In this document: piece by piece, positions 1 to 5,157 of the stretch
Layout: every line of letters starts with the position of its first letter
How positions within the stretch are numbered: the stretch's first letter is position 1
DNA from: Patescibacteria group bacterium
Lineage (GTDB): Bacteria; Patescibacteriota; Minisyncoccia; JAHIHE01
NCBI GenBank assembly: GCA_018899995.1
Contig: JAHIHE010000059.1
Location: 1 to 5,157 of the forward strand
Length of the DNA: 5,157 bases
Direction: 5' to 3'
The notes under the pieces: model-generated
What the model saw: the letters and a program-made list of their open reading frames with translations, nothing else
The model's database searches: none
Told to the model about the DNA's origin: nothing
Position numbers and translations under genes: made by a program

Positions 1-126
1 AATAAAATTTTAGAAGCCGAAAATGAAGCGACTTTTAACGAAATTGACAGCCAAATAGACAAACTGATTTATAATCTCTATAATTTAAGCGAGAAAGAAA
101 TTGAAACAGTAAATATGTTTATTTAA
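1..126 (+). CDS. C-terminal end of a probable N6-adenine DNA methyltransferase (restriction-modification)
   Basis: An open frame enters from the left edge and ends at TAA 124-126, leaving 41 residues of the C-terminus. The tail has the pattern EIDSQIDKLIYNLYNLSEKE, followed by EIETV. This resembles the conserved end of TaqI/Eco57I-class type II and IIG adenine methyltransferases, in which an 'IDxLVYxLYxLTxEEIxxVE' motif closes the target-recognition region. The catalytic domain (NPPY motif) would lie outside the window, so the assignment rests on this tail and on the neighbour: a PD-(D/E)XK nuclease candidate is encoded convergently, with its last 8 bp overlapping this gene. The inferred role is protecting the host genome by methylating adenine in the site cut by that nuclease. 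If the missing part also carries a nuclease domain, it could instead be a single-chain type IIG enzyme. The DNA is AT-rich compared with the dcw genes. Confidence 0.65.
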   Translation, partial: NKILEAENEATFNEIDSQIDKLIYNLYNLSEKEIETVNMFI

Positions 127-826
127 AATTCGTCAAAAAATTTTCAATATATTTTTTGAAATTTATTAAATTTTTCTTAACTGGTTTATTCTCTTTATCT
201 TTTCTCTTTCCATCTCTAATTACGAATATTTCATCAACCCTATGTTTCAAATCTGAATTTTTTAATAAATATGCCCAACCATTGGTTAATTCCAATACTT
301 CAGAAAAAACACAAAATTTTATATCTTCCAGCAAATTAGCGGATTTAGAAATATCATCTTTTATTATTCTAGATTCTCCAATCAATTCCTTCATTCTTAT
401 CATATCAATATATTCTTTGCATTCGATTATCATTAGTGGCTTATTGTCGGATTTTCTAAAAATAACACAGTCGCCTCCAACGGTTAAAATTTTATCTTCA
501 TTATTCAGTTTGATTACACGGGCAAACAAGCCGCTTTTTTCATTCGCGGTAATTTTTTTGCAATAAAATCTGTCTTCAAGATTGTTTTCTTTAATAACTT
601 GGTTTATAAGCGTTTCTACAAAAAACTCATCTTTAAAACCTATCAAAGAAGAAACTTGTCTCTCCTCTAATTTATATCTCTGCGCTAAATTGTAAAAATT
701 GTTGTAATTTAAATTGCAAAAAATATCTATCGTTTCTTTGCTGTTTTTGCCAGTAAGTTTTCTAACGGCATACCTATCAAAAACATCTTTTGCGTTTACT
801 TTGGACTTGGTTTTATTTTTCGGCAT
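119..826 (-). CDS. Putative PD-(D/E)XK restriction endonuclease
   Basis: This is a 235-residue protein when started at the ATG at 826-824. An ATG at 865-863 would add 13 residues, but it lies 2 nt from a GC-rich hairpin arm, while the 826 start has AT-rich, unstructured DNA upstream. Neither start has a clear Shine-Dalgarno sequence. In the 235-residue numbering, a likely nuclease core is D119 in 'GGDCVIF', a 15-residue spacer, then E135 and K137 in 'MIIECKEY'. This fits the D...ExK active site of the PD-(D/E)XK superfamily, with a preceding helix (about residues 63-77) that could supply a further acidic residue. The N-terminus is lysine-rich and could contact DNA. There is no signal peptide or membrane segment. 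With the convergent methyltransferase gene ending at 126, the likely role is the restriction subunit of a type II system. I do not recognise the specific family or recognition site. The very low GC content suggests horizontal acquisition. Confidence 0.7.
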   Translation of the reverse strand: MPKNKTKSKVNAKDVFDRYAVRKLTGKNSKETIDIFCNLNYNNFYNLAQRYKLEERQVSSLIGFKDEFFVETLINQVIKENNLEDRFYCKKITANEKSGLFARVIKLNNEDKILTVGGDCVIFRKSDNKPLMIIECKEYIDMIRMKELIGESRIIKDDISKSANLLEDIKFCVFSEVLELTNGWAYLLKNSDLKHRVDEIFVIRDGKRKDKENKPVKKNLINFKKYIENFLTNFK

Positions 827-866
827 ATTTATTTTATTGATATAATTAATTAACCAGTAGCGCATA

Positions 867-953
867 GGGGAATCGCCACGGGATTAACCCGCGGCGCCCC
901 GCCCCATGATAAACACGGGGTAAACGTTCATCGCGGGGCGAACCCCTGCGAAC
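867..953 (-). repeat. GC-rich block of three consecutive hairpins, possible structured RNA or REP-like element
   Basis: Three stem-loops follow each other between the tRNA-Glu 3' end and the nuclease gene. Hairpin 1 (926-953) has a GGGG/CCCC stem with a UUCG loop on the minus strand, extended by flanking paired bases. Hairpin 2 (902-920) is a 7-bp stem, CCCCGTG/CATGGGG, around a 5-nt loop. Hairpin 3 (867-900) is a 9-bp stem at 874-882/888-896 around a 5-nt loop, extended by GGGG/CCCC across a 3-nt bulge. Hairpins 2 and 3 each contain one position that pairs as G.U in a minus-strand RNA but would be an A.C mismatch in a plus-strand RNA, which favours a minus-strand transcript. GC is about 60% over 871-960, against an AT-rich gene on one side. 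No T-tract follows, so these are not ordinary terminators. I match it to no known RNA family. A REP/BIME-like interspersed element is the main alternative. Confidence 0.55.
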
Positions 954-978
954 AGTTTTACCTGCCCGCCGTAATGTG

Positions 979-1053
979 TACCGCTACCGGGATTTGAACC
1001 CGGGTTTCATGGATGAGAACCATGCGTCCTAGACCGGACTAGACGATAGCGGC
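979..1053 (-). tRNA. tRNA-Glu (anticodon CUC)
   Basis: The minus strand folds into a complete 75-nt cloverleaf. The acceptor stem GCCGCTA pairs with TAGCGGT (position 1-72 is G.U), with discriminator A at 979. The D stem is GTCT/GGAC with an 11-nt loop, the anticodon stem is CATGG/CCATG with loop TTCTCAT, and the T stem is CCGGG/CCCGG with loop TTCAAAT. The variable loop is 4 nt. Anticodon positions 34-36 read CTC, decoding GAG as glutamate. The CCA end is not encoded (the genome reads CAC after the discriminator), so a CCA-adding enzyme is required. The gene lies downstream of the dcw genes on the same strand but behind two terminator-like hairpins, so it probably has its own promoter. The restriction-modification genes lie beyond its 3' end, a common place for integrated DNA. 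Confidence 0.96.
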
Positions 1054-1059
1054 ATAAAC

Positions 1060-1083
1060 AAAAAAACAGCTTTTGCTGTTTTT
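1060..1083 (-). terminator. Hairpin with T-tract immediately upstream of tRNA-Glu
   Basis: A perfect inverted repeat has arms at 1062-1070 and 1075-1083 around a 4-nt loop, with core CAGC/GCTG. Read on the minus strand, GCTG is followed by seven T residues, the form of a Rho-independent terminator. The A/T symmetry would let it act in both directions. It ends only about 7 nt before the first base of the tRNA. A transcript entering from the dcw side would therefore be stopped, or processed, right at the tRNA 5' end. The core has only 4 G/C pairs, so it may be a weak terminator. Confidence 0.6.
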
Positions 1084-1111
1084 AGAATATCATAAAATAA
1101 TAAAAAAACAA
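1084..1111 (-). promoter_or_regulatory. Weak candidate promoter for tRNA-Glu
   Basis: On the minus strand, TTGTTT (1111-1106) and TATTCT (1089-1084) are separated by 16 bp and partly match the -35 and -10 consensus (TATTCT matches TATAAT at 4 of 6 positions). Some promoter is expected here because the tRNA lies behind terminators. However, this sequence overlaps the T-tract of the upstream terminator, and its transcript would begin at or within the hairpin at 1062-1083. It is a suggestion only. Confidence 0.2.
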
Positions 1112-1138
1112 GATATAGAACCGAATAGGTTCTATATC
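1101..1138 (-). terminator. Strong Rho-independent terminator ending the dcw transcript
   Basis: A perfect 11-bp stem (1112-1122 with 1128-1138; arms GATATAGAACC and GGTTCTATATC) encloses a 5-nt loop. On the minus strand it is followed by TTGTTTTTTTA. It lies about 140 nt past the stop of the MurF-like gene and reads in the same direction, so it is the best candidate for the end of the rsmH-ftsL-ftsI-murF-like transcript. On the plus strand no T-tract follows. Confidence 0.8.
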
Positions 1139-1142
1139 GCAG

Positions 1143-1257
1143 CCCCGCACTAATTCTTTCATCAAAAAATCTATTATAATAAAAGTAAGCCGTTAGGCGA
1201 TACCGCGCAATAACTTCTCAATAAATATTTAAACCCTCTTCGGAATTTAGTGCGGGG
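1143..1257. mobile_element. Possible MITE-like element with short terminal inverted repeats
   Basis: The ends are inverted copies: CCCCGCACTAATTC at 1143-1156 and the complement of CCCCGCACTAAATTC at 1243-1257, differing by one inserted base. The 115-bp unit has an AT-rich interior with no convincing gene. It fills most of the space between the end of the MurF-like gene and the strong terminator at 1101-1138. The size and terminal repeats fit a miniature inverted-repeat element, but I see no clear target-site duplication. The same repeats could instead form the base of a long-range RNA stem in the 3' untranslated region. Confidence 0.35.
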
Positions 1258-1278
1258 TCAACTCATAAGCGGCAACTA

Positions 1279-2466
1279 TTATTCAGCCAGCGGCGGGTTG
1301 GCCATAATCTGGCTGACAATTTTCTCCAGGCCCGCTTCTTTGGAGCCGCTGACTAAAATCAGATCGTCTTCCCGTATTTTCGGCTGAAGCGCGGCTTCAA
1401 CTTCGTTGGCGCTTTCAAATTCAAACAGGCGGCTTCTGTCAAAATTCAGCCGCTTTAATTCTTCATAGACGAAATTTGCCCGCGCCCCGGCGCAAAAAAC
1501 CAAATCCGGCCGCGTCTCAAAAATTTTTCCGGCGATTTCAAGGTGGTATTTCTCGCACTTTTCGCCCAGCCCCAAAATATCCCCGATAACCGCGATTTTC
1601 CTCCCGTTTTTCAACTTGGAAAAACTGTCCAGCGCCCGCAGCGCGCTTTTAAAATCATAATTAGCCGAATTGTCAATTATTACGCTGCGCTTTATGCCTT
1701 CAATAACATTCATTATCCCTCTGGTCGGCTGATAGTCGCTGAAAGAACCGGCGATTTCCACGAGATTAATGCCGGTTTCCGTTCCCAGCAAGGCCGCGAT
1801 TAAAACGCCGCAAACTTCTTTTTCGTTCACACTGCGGCTTATTCGCACGGGCAGCATGCTCCCTTTGTGAAAAACCTTAAAGCTGATGCTGAATCTCTTT
1901 ATCCCTTTTATTCCGCCGTTTGATTGCAGAAAAATATCGCCCGCGAAAATATCGGCGTTCGGAGAAGAATAAGTGAGGATTTTATATTTTTCTTTTTTGA
2001 ACAAATTAAAAGAATTTTTATCCGATGATTTTAAAATCAGGGCCGCGTTGGGCGACAAAAATCGCTTGATTTTTGTCGCAGCTTCCGCCTCATGGCCGAT
2101 TGCGCCGGGCAGAATAACCAAGAAATCGACTTTAAAAATTTTTTCCAGATTTTTAATTTTTAGCAGCACCGCCGGGTCGGAAACCCTGAAAACGATTATT
2201 TCCGGATAGTCAATCTTTTTACCGGCAAGCAGAGACAAAGCGCCAAAAAATTTGCTGATGAAGTTTTCTTCGGGCGCCGAATTTAAAATCGCGCCTATCG
2301 CCTCTTTGCCTGTTTTAATCGGACTGACCCGCCTTGCCACCAAAAATTTTTTGGACAATACGCCGACAATCGCCGGCGACGGATCAAATTCGCACCCGCG
2401 CGAAAAAACCGCGATAATCGTCGGATGATATTTTTTAATAACTTGTTTTGCAAAAAAAGAAAGCAT
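1279..2466 (-). CDS. MurF-like Mur ligase homologue with lost ATP-binding and catalytic motifs (probable pseudoenzyme)
   Basis: A 395-residue protein from the ATG at 2466-2464. An in-frame TTG at 2487-2485 adds 7 residues but lies inside the upstream palindrome, so ATG is preferred. The C-terminal third is recognisably MurF-like: MNVIEGIKRSVIID near 252-266, then RKIAVIGDILGLGE near 289-302, matching the family pattern 'RMxxIEG...IIDDSYNAxP...RKIAVLGDMLELGE', and LVSGSKEAGLEK at the end. The N-terminus keeps the lead-in 'KKYHPTIIAV', yet where the ATP P-loop GxxGKTS should follow there is FSRGCEFDPS (21-30). The family's LExG motif is replaced by VFRVSDP (92-98), the central HxE motif reads GHEAEA, and DDSYNASP has become DNSANYD (265-271). 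MurF normally adds D-Ala-D-Ala to UDP-MurNAc-tripeptide in the cytoplasm; this copy probably cannot bind ATP in the usual way. The usual N-terminal UDP-substrate domain is also absent. The long intact frame argues against simple decay. Its dcw location suggests a structural or regulatory role, which is inference. Confidence 0.75.
   Translation of the reverse strand: MLSFFAKQVIKKYHPTIIAVFSRGCEFDPSPAIVGVLSKKFLVARRVSPIKTGKEAIGAILNSAPEENFISKFFGALSLLAGKKIDYPEIIVFRVSDPAVLLKIKNLEKIFKVDFLVILPGAIGHEAEAATKIKRFLSPNAALILKSSDKNSFNLFKKEKYKILTYSSPNADIFAGDIFLQSNGGIKGIKRFSISFKVFHKGSMLPVRISRSVNEKEVCGVLIAALLGTETGINLVEIAGSFSDYQPTRGIMNVIEGIKRSVIIDNSANYDFKSALRALDSFSKLKNGRKIAVIGDILGLGEKCEKYHLEIAGKIFETRPDLVFCAGARANFVYEELKRLNFDRSRLFEFESANEVEAALQPKIREDDLILVSGSKEAGLEKIVSQIMANPPLAE
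2052..2079. repeat. Perfect 12-bp inverted repeat inside the MurF-like gene
   Basis: GCGACAAAAATC (2052-2063) and its exact reverse complement (2068-2079) flank a 4-nt loop. In the minus-strand reading it encodes part of 'AATKIKRFLS'. No T-tract follows in either direction, so it is not an intrinsic terminator. It could form a hairpin in the mRNA or may be coincidental. Confidence 0.6.
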
Positions 2467-2482
2467 TGGAATTATGTTAAAA

Positions 2483-2586
2483 CTCAAATGTCAAATCTCA
2501 AAGCCATATGTTAGATGTTAAATCTGAAAATTGAAAACATCTAACATTTTACATTTGGTTTTGAAATTTAACATCTGACATTTGAG
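2483..2586. repeat. 104-bp imperfect palindrome between ftsI and the MurF-like gene
   Basis: The outer arms CTCAAATGTCA (2483-2493) and TGACATTTGAG (2576-2586) are exact complements. The inner arms ATGTTAGATGTT (2508-2519) and AACATCTAACAT (2536-2547) form a perfect 12-bp stem around a 16-nt loop. The sequence between outer and inner arms is also partly complementary, with small indels. The motif vocabulary (AAATGTCA, TTAGATGTT, AAATCT) recurs within the element. It fills nearly all of the 126-bp gap after ftsI and would form a long stem-loop in the polycistronic mRNA. The palindrome and AT-rich sequence are reminiscent of interspersed intergenic repeats. No gene lies in it. Confidence 0.75.
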
Positions 2587-2592
2587 ATAATT

Positions 2593-4311
2593 TTATTTCC
2601 TGTTCGCGGGAATTTCCAGATAATTCACCATAAATCTCGCGATATCGTTAAACACCGGCACAACCGATGATTCCGCGAATCTCGCGTTTTTCGGCTCGTC
2701 AATCTTAACCAAAATCACGAACCTGGGGTCGGGAATCGGGCCGAAGCCGGCAAAAGTGTGAATGGTTTTGTCCGAATATCCGCGCTTGTCGGGAAAAGGC
2801 ACTTGCGCGGTGCCGGTTTTTCCGCCAATCCAATATCCTTTTATCGCCGCTCTTTTCGCGTGTCCGTCCTCTACCACCCTTACCATCATCGCGCTTATCT
2901 TTGCCGAGGATTCCGGAGAAATCACTTGGCGCACTGTTTCCGGTTTAGTTTTCTCTTCGCTGCCGTCTTCATGAATGATTTTATCAACAATGTAGGGTTT
3001 CATCAACTTTCCGCCGTTGACAAGCCCTGAAAAAGCGGTAATAAGCTCCAGCGGCGTTATCGCGATACCTTGGCCAAAAGAAGCGTTGGCGTAAGCGATT
3101 TCTTTCTGCGAATCCATGTTGCGCAAATCCCCGGCAATTTCTCCCTGCAGTTCAATTCCGGTCGGCACATTAAAACCGAAATATTTAAAATAATCGTAAA
3201 AAACGCTTTTGTCAACCTGTGAAGAGGCGAACACGGCTCCCGTGTTTAATGATTTTTCAAGCACCTGAGTCATTGTCTGCAAACCGTTTGCTTTACCGTC
3301 GGAATTCCTTATAGTCCAGCCGTCAATTGCCAAGCTTCCGGTATCTTCATAAACCGTGTCCGGACCGATCTTTTTTTTATCAAGGGCTATTGCCAGAGTA
3401 AAGGGCTTGATCACCGAACCCGGCTCGTACCTGCCCTGAATCGCGGGGTTTTTGAAAACACTTAGGTCTTTCACTGCGGAATATTCGTTCGGGTCAAATC
3501 CGGGCCAATTCGCCATAGCCAAAATTTTTCCGGTTGCCGGCTCCATCACAATCGCGCTGCCAGAGAGCGCCGCAAGCTCTTTGCTCCTTGCTTCAAGCGC
3601 GGTCTCTACATGGTATTGTATTGAACGGTCAATCGTAAGCACGATATCGTCGCCGTTTTCGGCCGGATTGTATTCTTTGGTGCCGAAAGAAATAGGAAAT
3701 CCGCCCAGTCCGCGCTCCGCCTCTATCATTCCTGTTTTGCCTTCTAGCCGATCGTTAAAAAATCCCTCAATTCCATATTGGCCAGCGCGCTTATTGCCCG
3801 AAAATCCCACAAATCCCAATACCTGCGACAAAAAATTATTTTCCGGCCAATATCTCCAATTTTCCGATTCAGATTGTATTCCTTTAAGGTTTAACGACTT
3901 GATTTTTGAAACAGTCTCTTCAGAAACCCTGCGGCTGATTATTTCGTATTGGTCACCGGGCCTGCTTAGCCGGTCTTCTATTTCTTTTTCCGGCAGTTCC
4001 AAAATTTTGGAAAGCGAAGCCGCCGCTGACCGCGCGTCTTTTATCTGAATCGGAACTGCGTAAACGAGGTATCCGGGTTTATTCATCGCGACCGGAAAAT
4101 AATCAGAGCCGCCTTTGTCGCTGATGAAAATTTCGCCCCTGGTCGGAAACAATTTGCTCAAAACCGACCTTTGTCCTTCTGCCAAAGCGATGTAAACCGA
4201 GTGCTTAAGCACCTGCCAATAGAACATTCTGGATAAAATCGCGGCGGCTAATAAAAAAAATATCACCAACAGCAGGCTGATTCTCTTATCGCTGCTACTC
4301 GCTTCTGTCAT
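2593..4311 (-). CDS. ftsI: FtsI/PBP2-family peptidoglycan D,D-transpeptidase (class B penicillin-binding protein)
   Basis: A complete 572-residue protein. Residues 11-30 form one hydrophobic membrane segment after a short charged N-terminus, giving an inside-out anchor with the bulk outside the membrane. Next comes the PBP dimerisation region (about 55-210), including the conserved RGEIFISD near 58-65. The transpeptidase domain (about 240-565) has all three penicillin-binding motifs: SVIK with catalytic S299 and K302 in 'YEPGSVIKPFT', SLN at 354-356, and KTGTA from K498. It crosslinks peptidoglycan stem peptides at the septum, working with an SEDS glycosyltransferase (FtsW, not in this window). 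The length is typical of FtsI. The start ATG at 4311-4309 follows the ftsL-like stop by 31 bp, with only a weak purine stretch as ribosome site, and the pair is probably co-transcribed. Its position after rsmH and ftsL supports the division-specific FtsI over the elongation PBP2. Confidence 0.95.
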   Translation of the reverse strand: MTEASSSDKRISLLLVIFFLLAAAILSRMFYWQVLKHSVYIALAEGQRSVLSKLFPTRGEIFISDKGGSDYFPVAMNKPGYLVYAVPIQIKDARSAAASLSKILELPEKEIEDRLSRPGDQYEIISRRVSEETVSKIKSLNLKGIQSESENWRYWPENNFLSQVLGFVGFSGNKRAGQYGIEGFFNDRLEGKTGMIEAERGLGGFPISFGTKEYNPAENGDDIVLTIDRSIQYHVETALEARSKELAALSGSAIVMEPATGKILAMANWPGFDPNEYSAVKDLSVFKNPAIQGRYEPGSVIKPFTLAIALDKKKIGPDTVYEDTGSLAIDGWTIRNSDGKANGLQTMTQVLEKSLNTGAVFASSQVDKSVFYDYFKYFGFNVPTGIELQGEIAGDLRNMDSQKEIAYANASFGQGIAITPLELITAFSGLVNGGKLMKPYIVDKIIHEDGSEEKTKPETVRQVISPESSAKISAMMVRVVEDGHAKRAAIKGYWIGGKTGTAQVPFPDKRGYSDKTIHTFAGFGPIPDPRFVILVKIDEPKNARFAESSVVPVFNDIARFMVNYLEIPANRK

Positions 4312-4342
4312 AAAATATCTTAAATTGAAACGCGCGAATTAG

Positions 4343-4678
4343 TTATCGCCGGGCTAAACTGGAAGGCAAAATTGAAAGATACTGGTTGTCGGAAACCCGC
4401 AAAAAATTCAGTTTTTGTATTTCTTCGGCTTTTCCTATTTTTTTAAACGAAGAGTTTTCCGCGACAATAATCTTGTTTTTCTGGTTCTCTGTTTTTAGCC
4501 GGACGATTTTGTCTTCATAGGATTTTATTTCATATCCTAAAACCGCGGTGCTGTTTGTCTGGAAAAAATAGGCGGAGGAGAAAAAAATAACCAAAAGCAA
4601 AACAAAAATTCCCCACCGGCCGTGATTGGCTGGGGCTTTGGTGTATCTGTTTGCCAAATAACTGAAGTCTGATTTCAT
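4343..4678 (-). CDS. ftsL: FtsL-like cell division protein
   Basis: A 111-residue bitopic membrane protein: a basic, cytoplasmic N-terminus (1-21), one transmembrane helix at about 22-40 (WGIFVLLLVIFFSSAYFF), then an extracytoplasmic segment at about 45-75 rich in charged residues with spaced hydrophobics (LGYEIKSYEDKIVRLKTEN), as expected for a coiled coil. Size, topology and position between rsmH and ftsI match FtsL, the small scaffold that pairs with FtsB/DivIC and activates FtsWI at the division site. Sequence identity in this family is very low, so the call rests on topology and synteny. Its ATG at 4678-4676 overlaps the rsmH TGA (ATGA), indicating translational coupling. A purine-rich GCGGAAAAAA just upstream may serve as ribosome site. 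Confidence 0.8.
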   Translation of the reverse strand: MKSDFSYLANRYTKAPANHGRWGIFVLLLVIFFSSAYFFQTNSTAVLGYEIKSYEDKIVRLKTENQKNKIIVAENSSFKKIGKAEEIQKLNFLRVSDNQYLSILPSSLARR

Positions 4679-5157
4679 ATTTTTTCCGCCACTCTTAATT
4701 TCGCGCTCCTTGCTTTTGGATTTTTTTCAATTTCTTCCAAAGAAGGAATGATTGGTTTTTTAGTGATTATTTTCAGGGTTTTTTGGTGCCGGCATGCGCA
4801 TTCCAGCAGGATTTTTTCGCAAACGCAGTCCCTGCTCTCGCGGCGAAAAAAATTTTTTACAATCCTGTCTTCCAGGGACTGAAAGCTTACAACCGCCAAC
4901 TTTCCGCCGCGGGGTAAAATTTCAAGCGCCTGCGGCAAGGCCTTTTCCAGATTTTCAAGCTCGCTGTTCACCGCGATTCTCAAAGCCATAAAAATTTTCG
5001 TTGCCGGCCGCGTCCTCCATGTTTTATTGCCGTAAAATTTCTTATACGCTCCCGCGGCAATCTCGGACAACTGGCTCGTGCGCAGAATCTTTTCGGACTT
5101 TCTCCGCAAAACAATTCTCTGCGCAATCACCCTGGCCAGCCGCTCTTCGCCATATTC
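4675..5157 (-). CDS. rsmH: 16S rRNA (cytosine(1402)-N4)-methyltransferase RsmH (MraW), C-terminal part
   Basis: The frame is open to the right edge; 160 residues remain and the N-terminal SAM-binding half lies outside. A GTG at 5130-5128 is not a real start, because in-frame codons upstream encode EYGEERLAR, the conserved RsmH motif 'YGEERxAxRIAxxIV'. Further family signatures are PATKIFMALRIAVNSEL, ILPRGGKLAVVSFQSLEDRIVK, a cysteine-rich stretch (CVCEKILLECAC), TLKIITKKPI and the terminal 'NPKARSAKLRVAEK'. The enzyme methylates N4 of C1402 in 16S rRNA at the ribosomal P site, using SAM. Two usually conserved histidines differ: HPAT reads RPAT, and SFHSLEDR reads SFQSLEDR. It is the first dcw gene visible here; its TGA overlaps the ftsL ATG. 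Confidence 0.95.
   Translation of the reverse strand, partial: EYGEERLARVIAQRIVLRRKSEKILRTSQLSEIAAGAYKKFYGNKTWRTRPATKIFMALRIAVNSELENLEKALPQALEILPRGGKLAVVSFQSLEDRIVKNFFRRESRDCVCEKILLECACRHQKTLKIITKKPIIPSLEEIEKNPKARSAKLRVAEKI

Noticed and set aside
156..566. A 136-codon plus-strand frame with hydrophobic stretches.
   Set aside because: It lies antisense to the nuclease gene, and its hydrophobic look comes from reading the complement of AT-rich, Lys/Asn/Ile-rich codons.
979..1003. A tRNA 3' end acting as an attachment site for an integrated island.
   Set aside because: No second copy of the tRNA 3' sequence and no integrase gene are visible in the window. A distal copy could lie further left, so this remains only a possibility.
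1082..1162. A 26-codon ATG-started frame on the minus strand, beginning MKELVRGCDI.
   Set aside because: It consists largely of the strong terminator stem and its T-tract and has no ribosome site, so coding is unlikely.
1173..1180. A perfect TATAAT hexamer readable on both strands.
   Set aside because: No acceptable -35 hexamer is found at 16-18 bp on either strand, and no gene starts suitably downstream.
2483..2586. The repeated AAATGTCA and TTAGATGTT words, considered as a CRISPR array.
   Set aside because: The copies are inverted, not direct, with no uniform spacers and no cas genes, so this is a palindrome.
3452..4048. A 198-codon plus-strand frame.
   Set aside because: It is antisense to ftsI, whose motifs are unambiguous, and its Ser/Ile/Pro-rich product has no recognisable domain.

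Overview
The window looks like a chromosomal segment of a small-genome bacterium, most plausibly of the Candidate Phyla Radiation (Patescibacteria, Parcubacteria-like). This is an inference from a compact division and cell-wall (dcw) gene set, short divergent proteins, a Mur-ligase-like protein without the usual N-terminal substrate domain, weak Shine-Dalgarno sequences, and a tRNA gene without an encoded CCA. TGA ends rsmH, so code 11 fits and a UGA=Gly code does not. No taxonomic marker settles the placement.

Right half (about 1279-5157, all on the minus strand, read right to left): the end of rsmH (mraW; its start lies beyond the window), an ftsL-like single-pass membrane protein overlapping it by ATGA, a complete ftsI-type penicillin-binding transpeptidase, a 104-bp imperfect palindrome, and a MurF-like Mur ligase homologue. 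The order rsmH-ftsL-ftsI-murF is the classic dcw order. The first three are an rRNA methyltransferase, a divisome scaffold and the septal transpeptidase. The fourth has the Mur ligase fold signature at its C-terminus, but its P-loop and other catalytic motifs are replaced, so it is probably not an active ligase. This is the most interesting gene in the window.

Middle (about 866-1278): an intergenic stretch with a possible MITE-like element carrying short terminal inverted repeats, two terminator-like hairpins, a tRNA-Glu(CUC) gene on the minus strand, and a GC-rich block of three consecutive hairpins just past the tRNA 3' end. Two of these hairpins contain pairs that are G.U in a minus-strand RNA but A.C in a plus-strand RNA, which hints that the minus-strand transcript is the structured one.

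Left edge (1-826): an AT-rich pair of convergent genes that looks unlike the dcw region in composition. The plus-strand gene is the last 41 codons of a probable TaqI/Eco57I-class adenine DNA methyltransferase. The minus-strand gene is a small protein with a PD-(D/E)XK nuclease core. They overlap by 8 bp at their ends and probably form a restriction-modification system acquired beside the tRNA gene.
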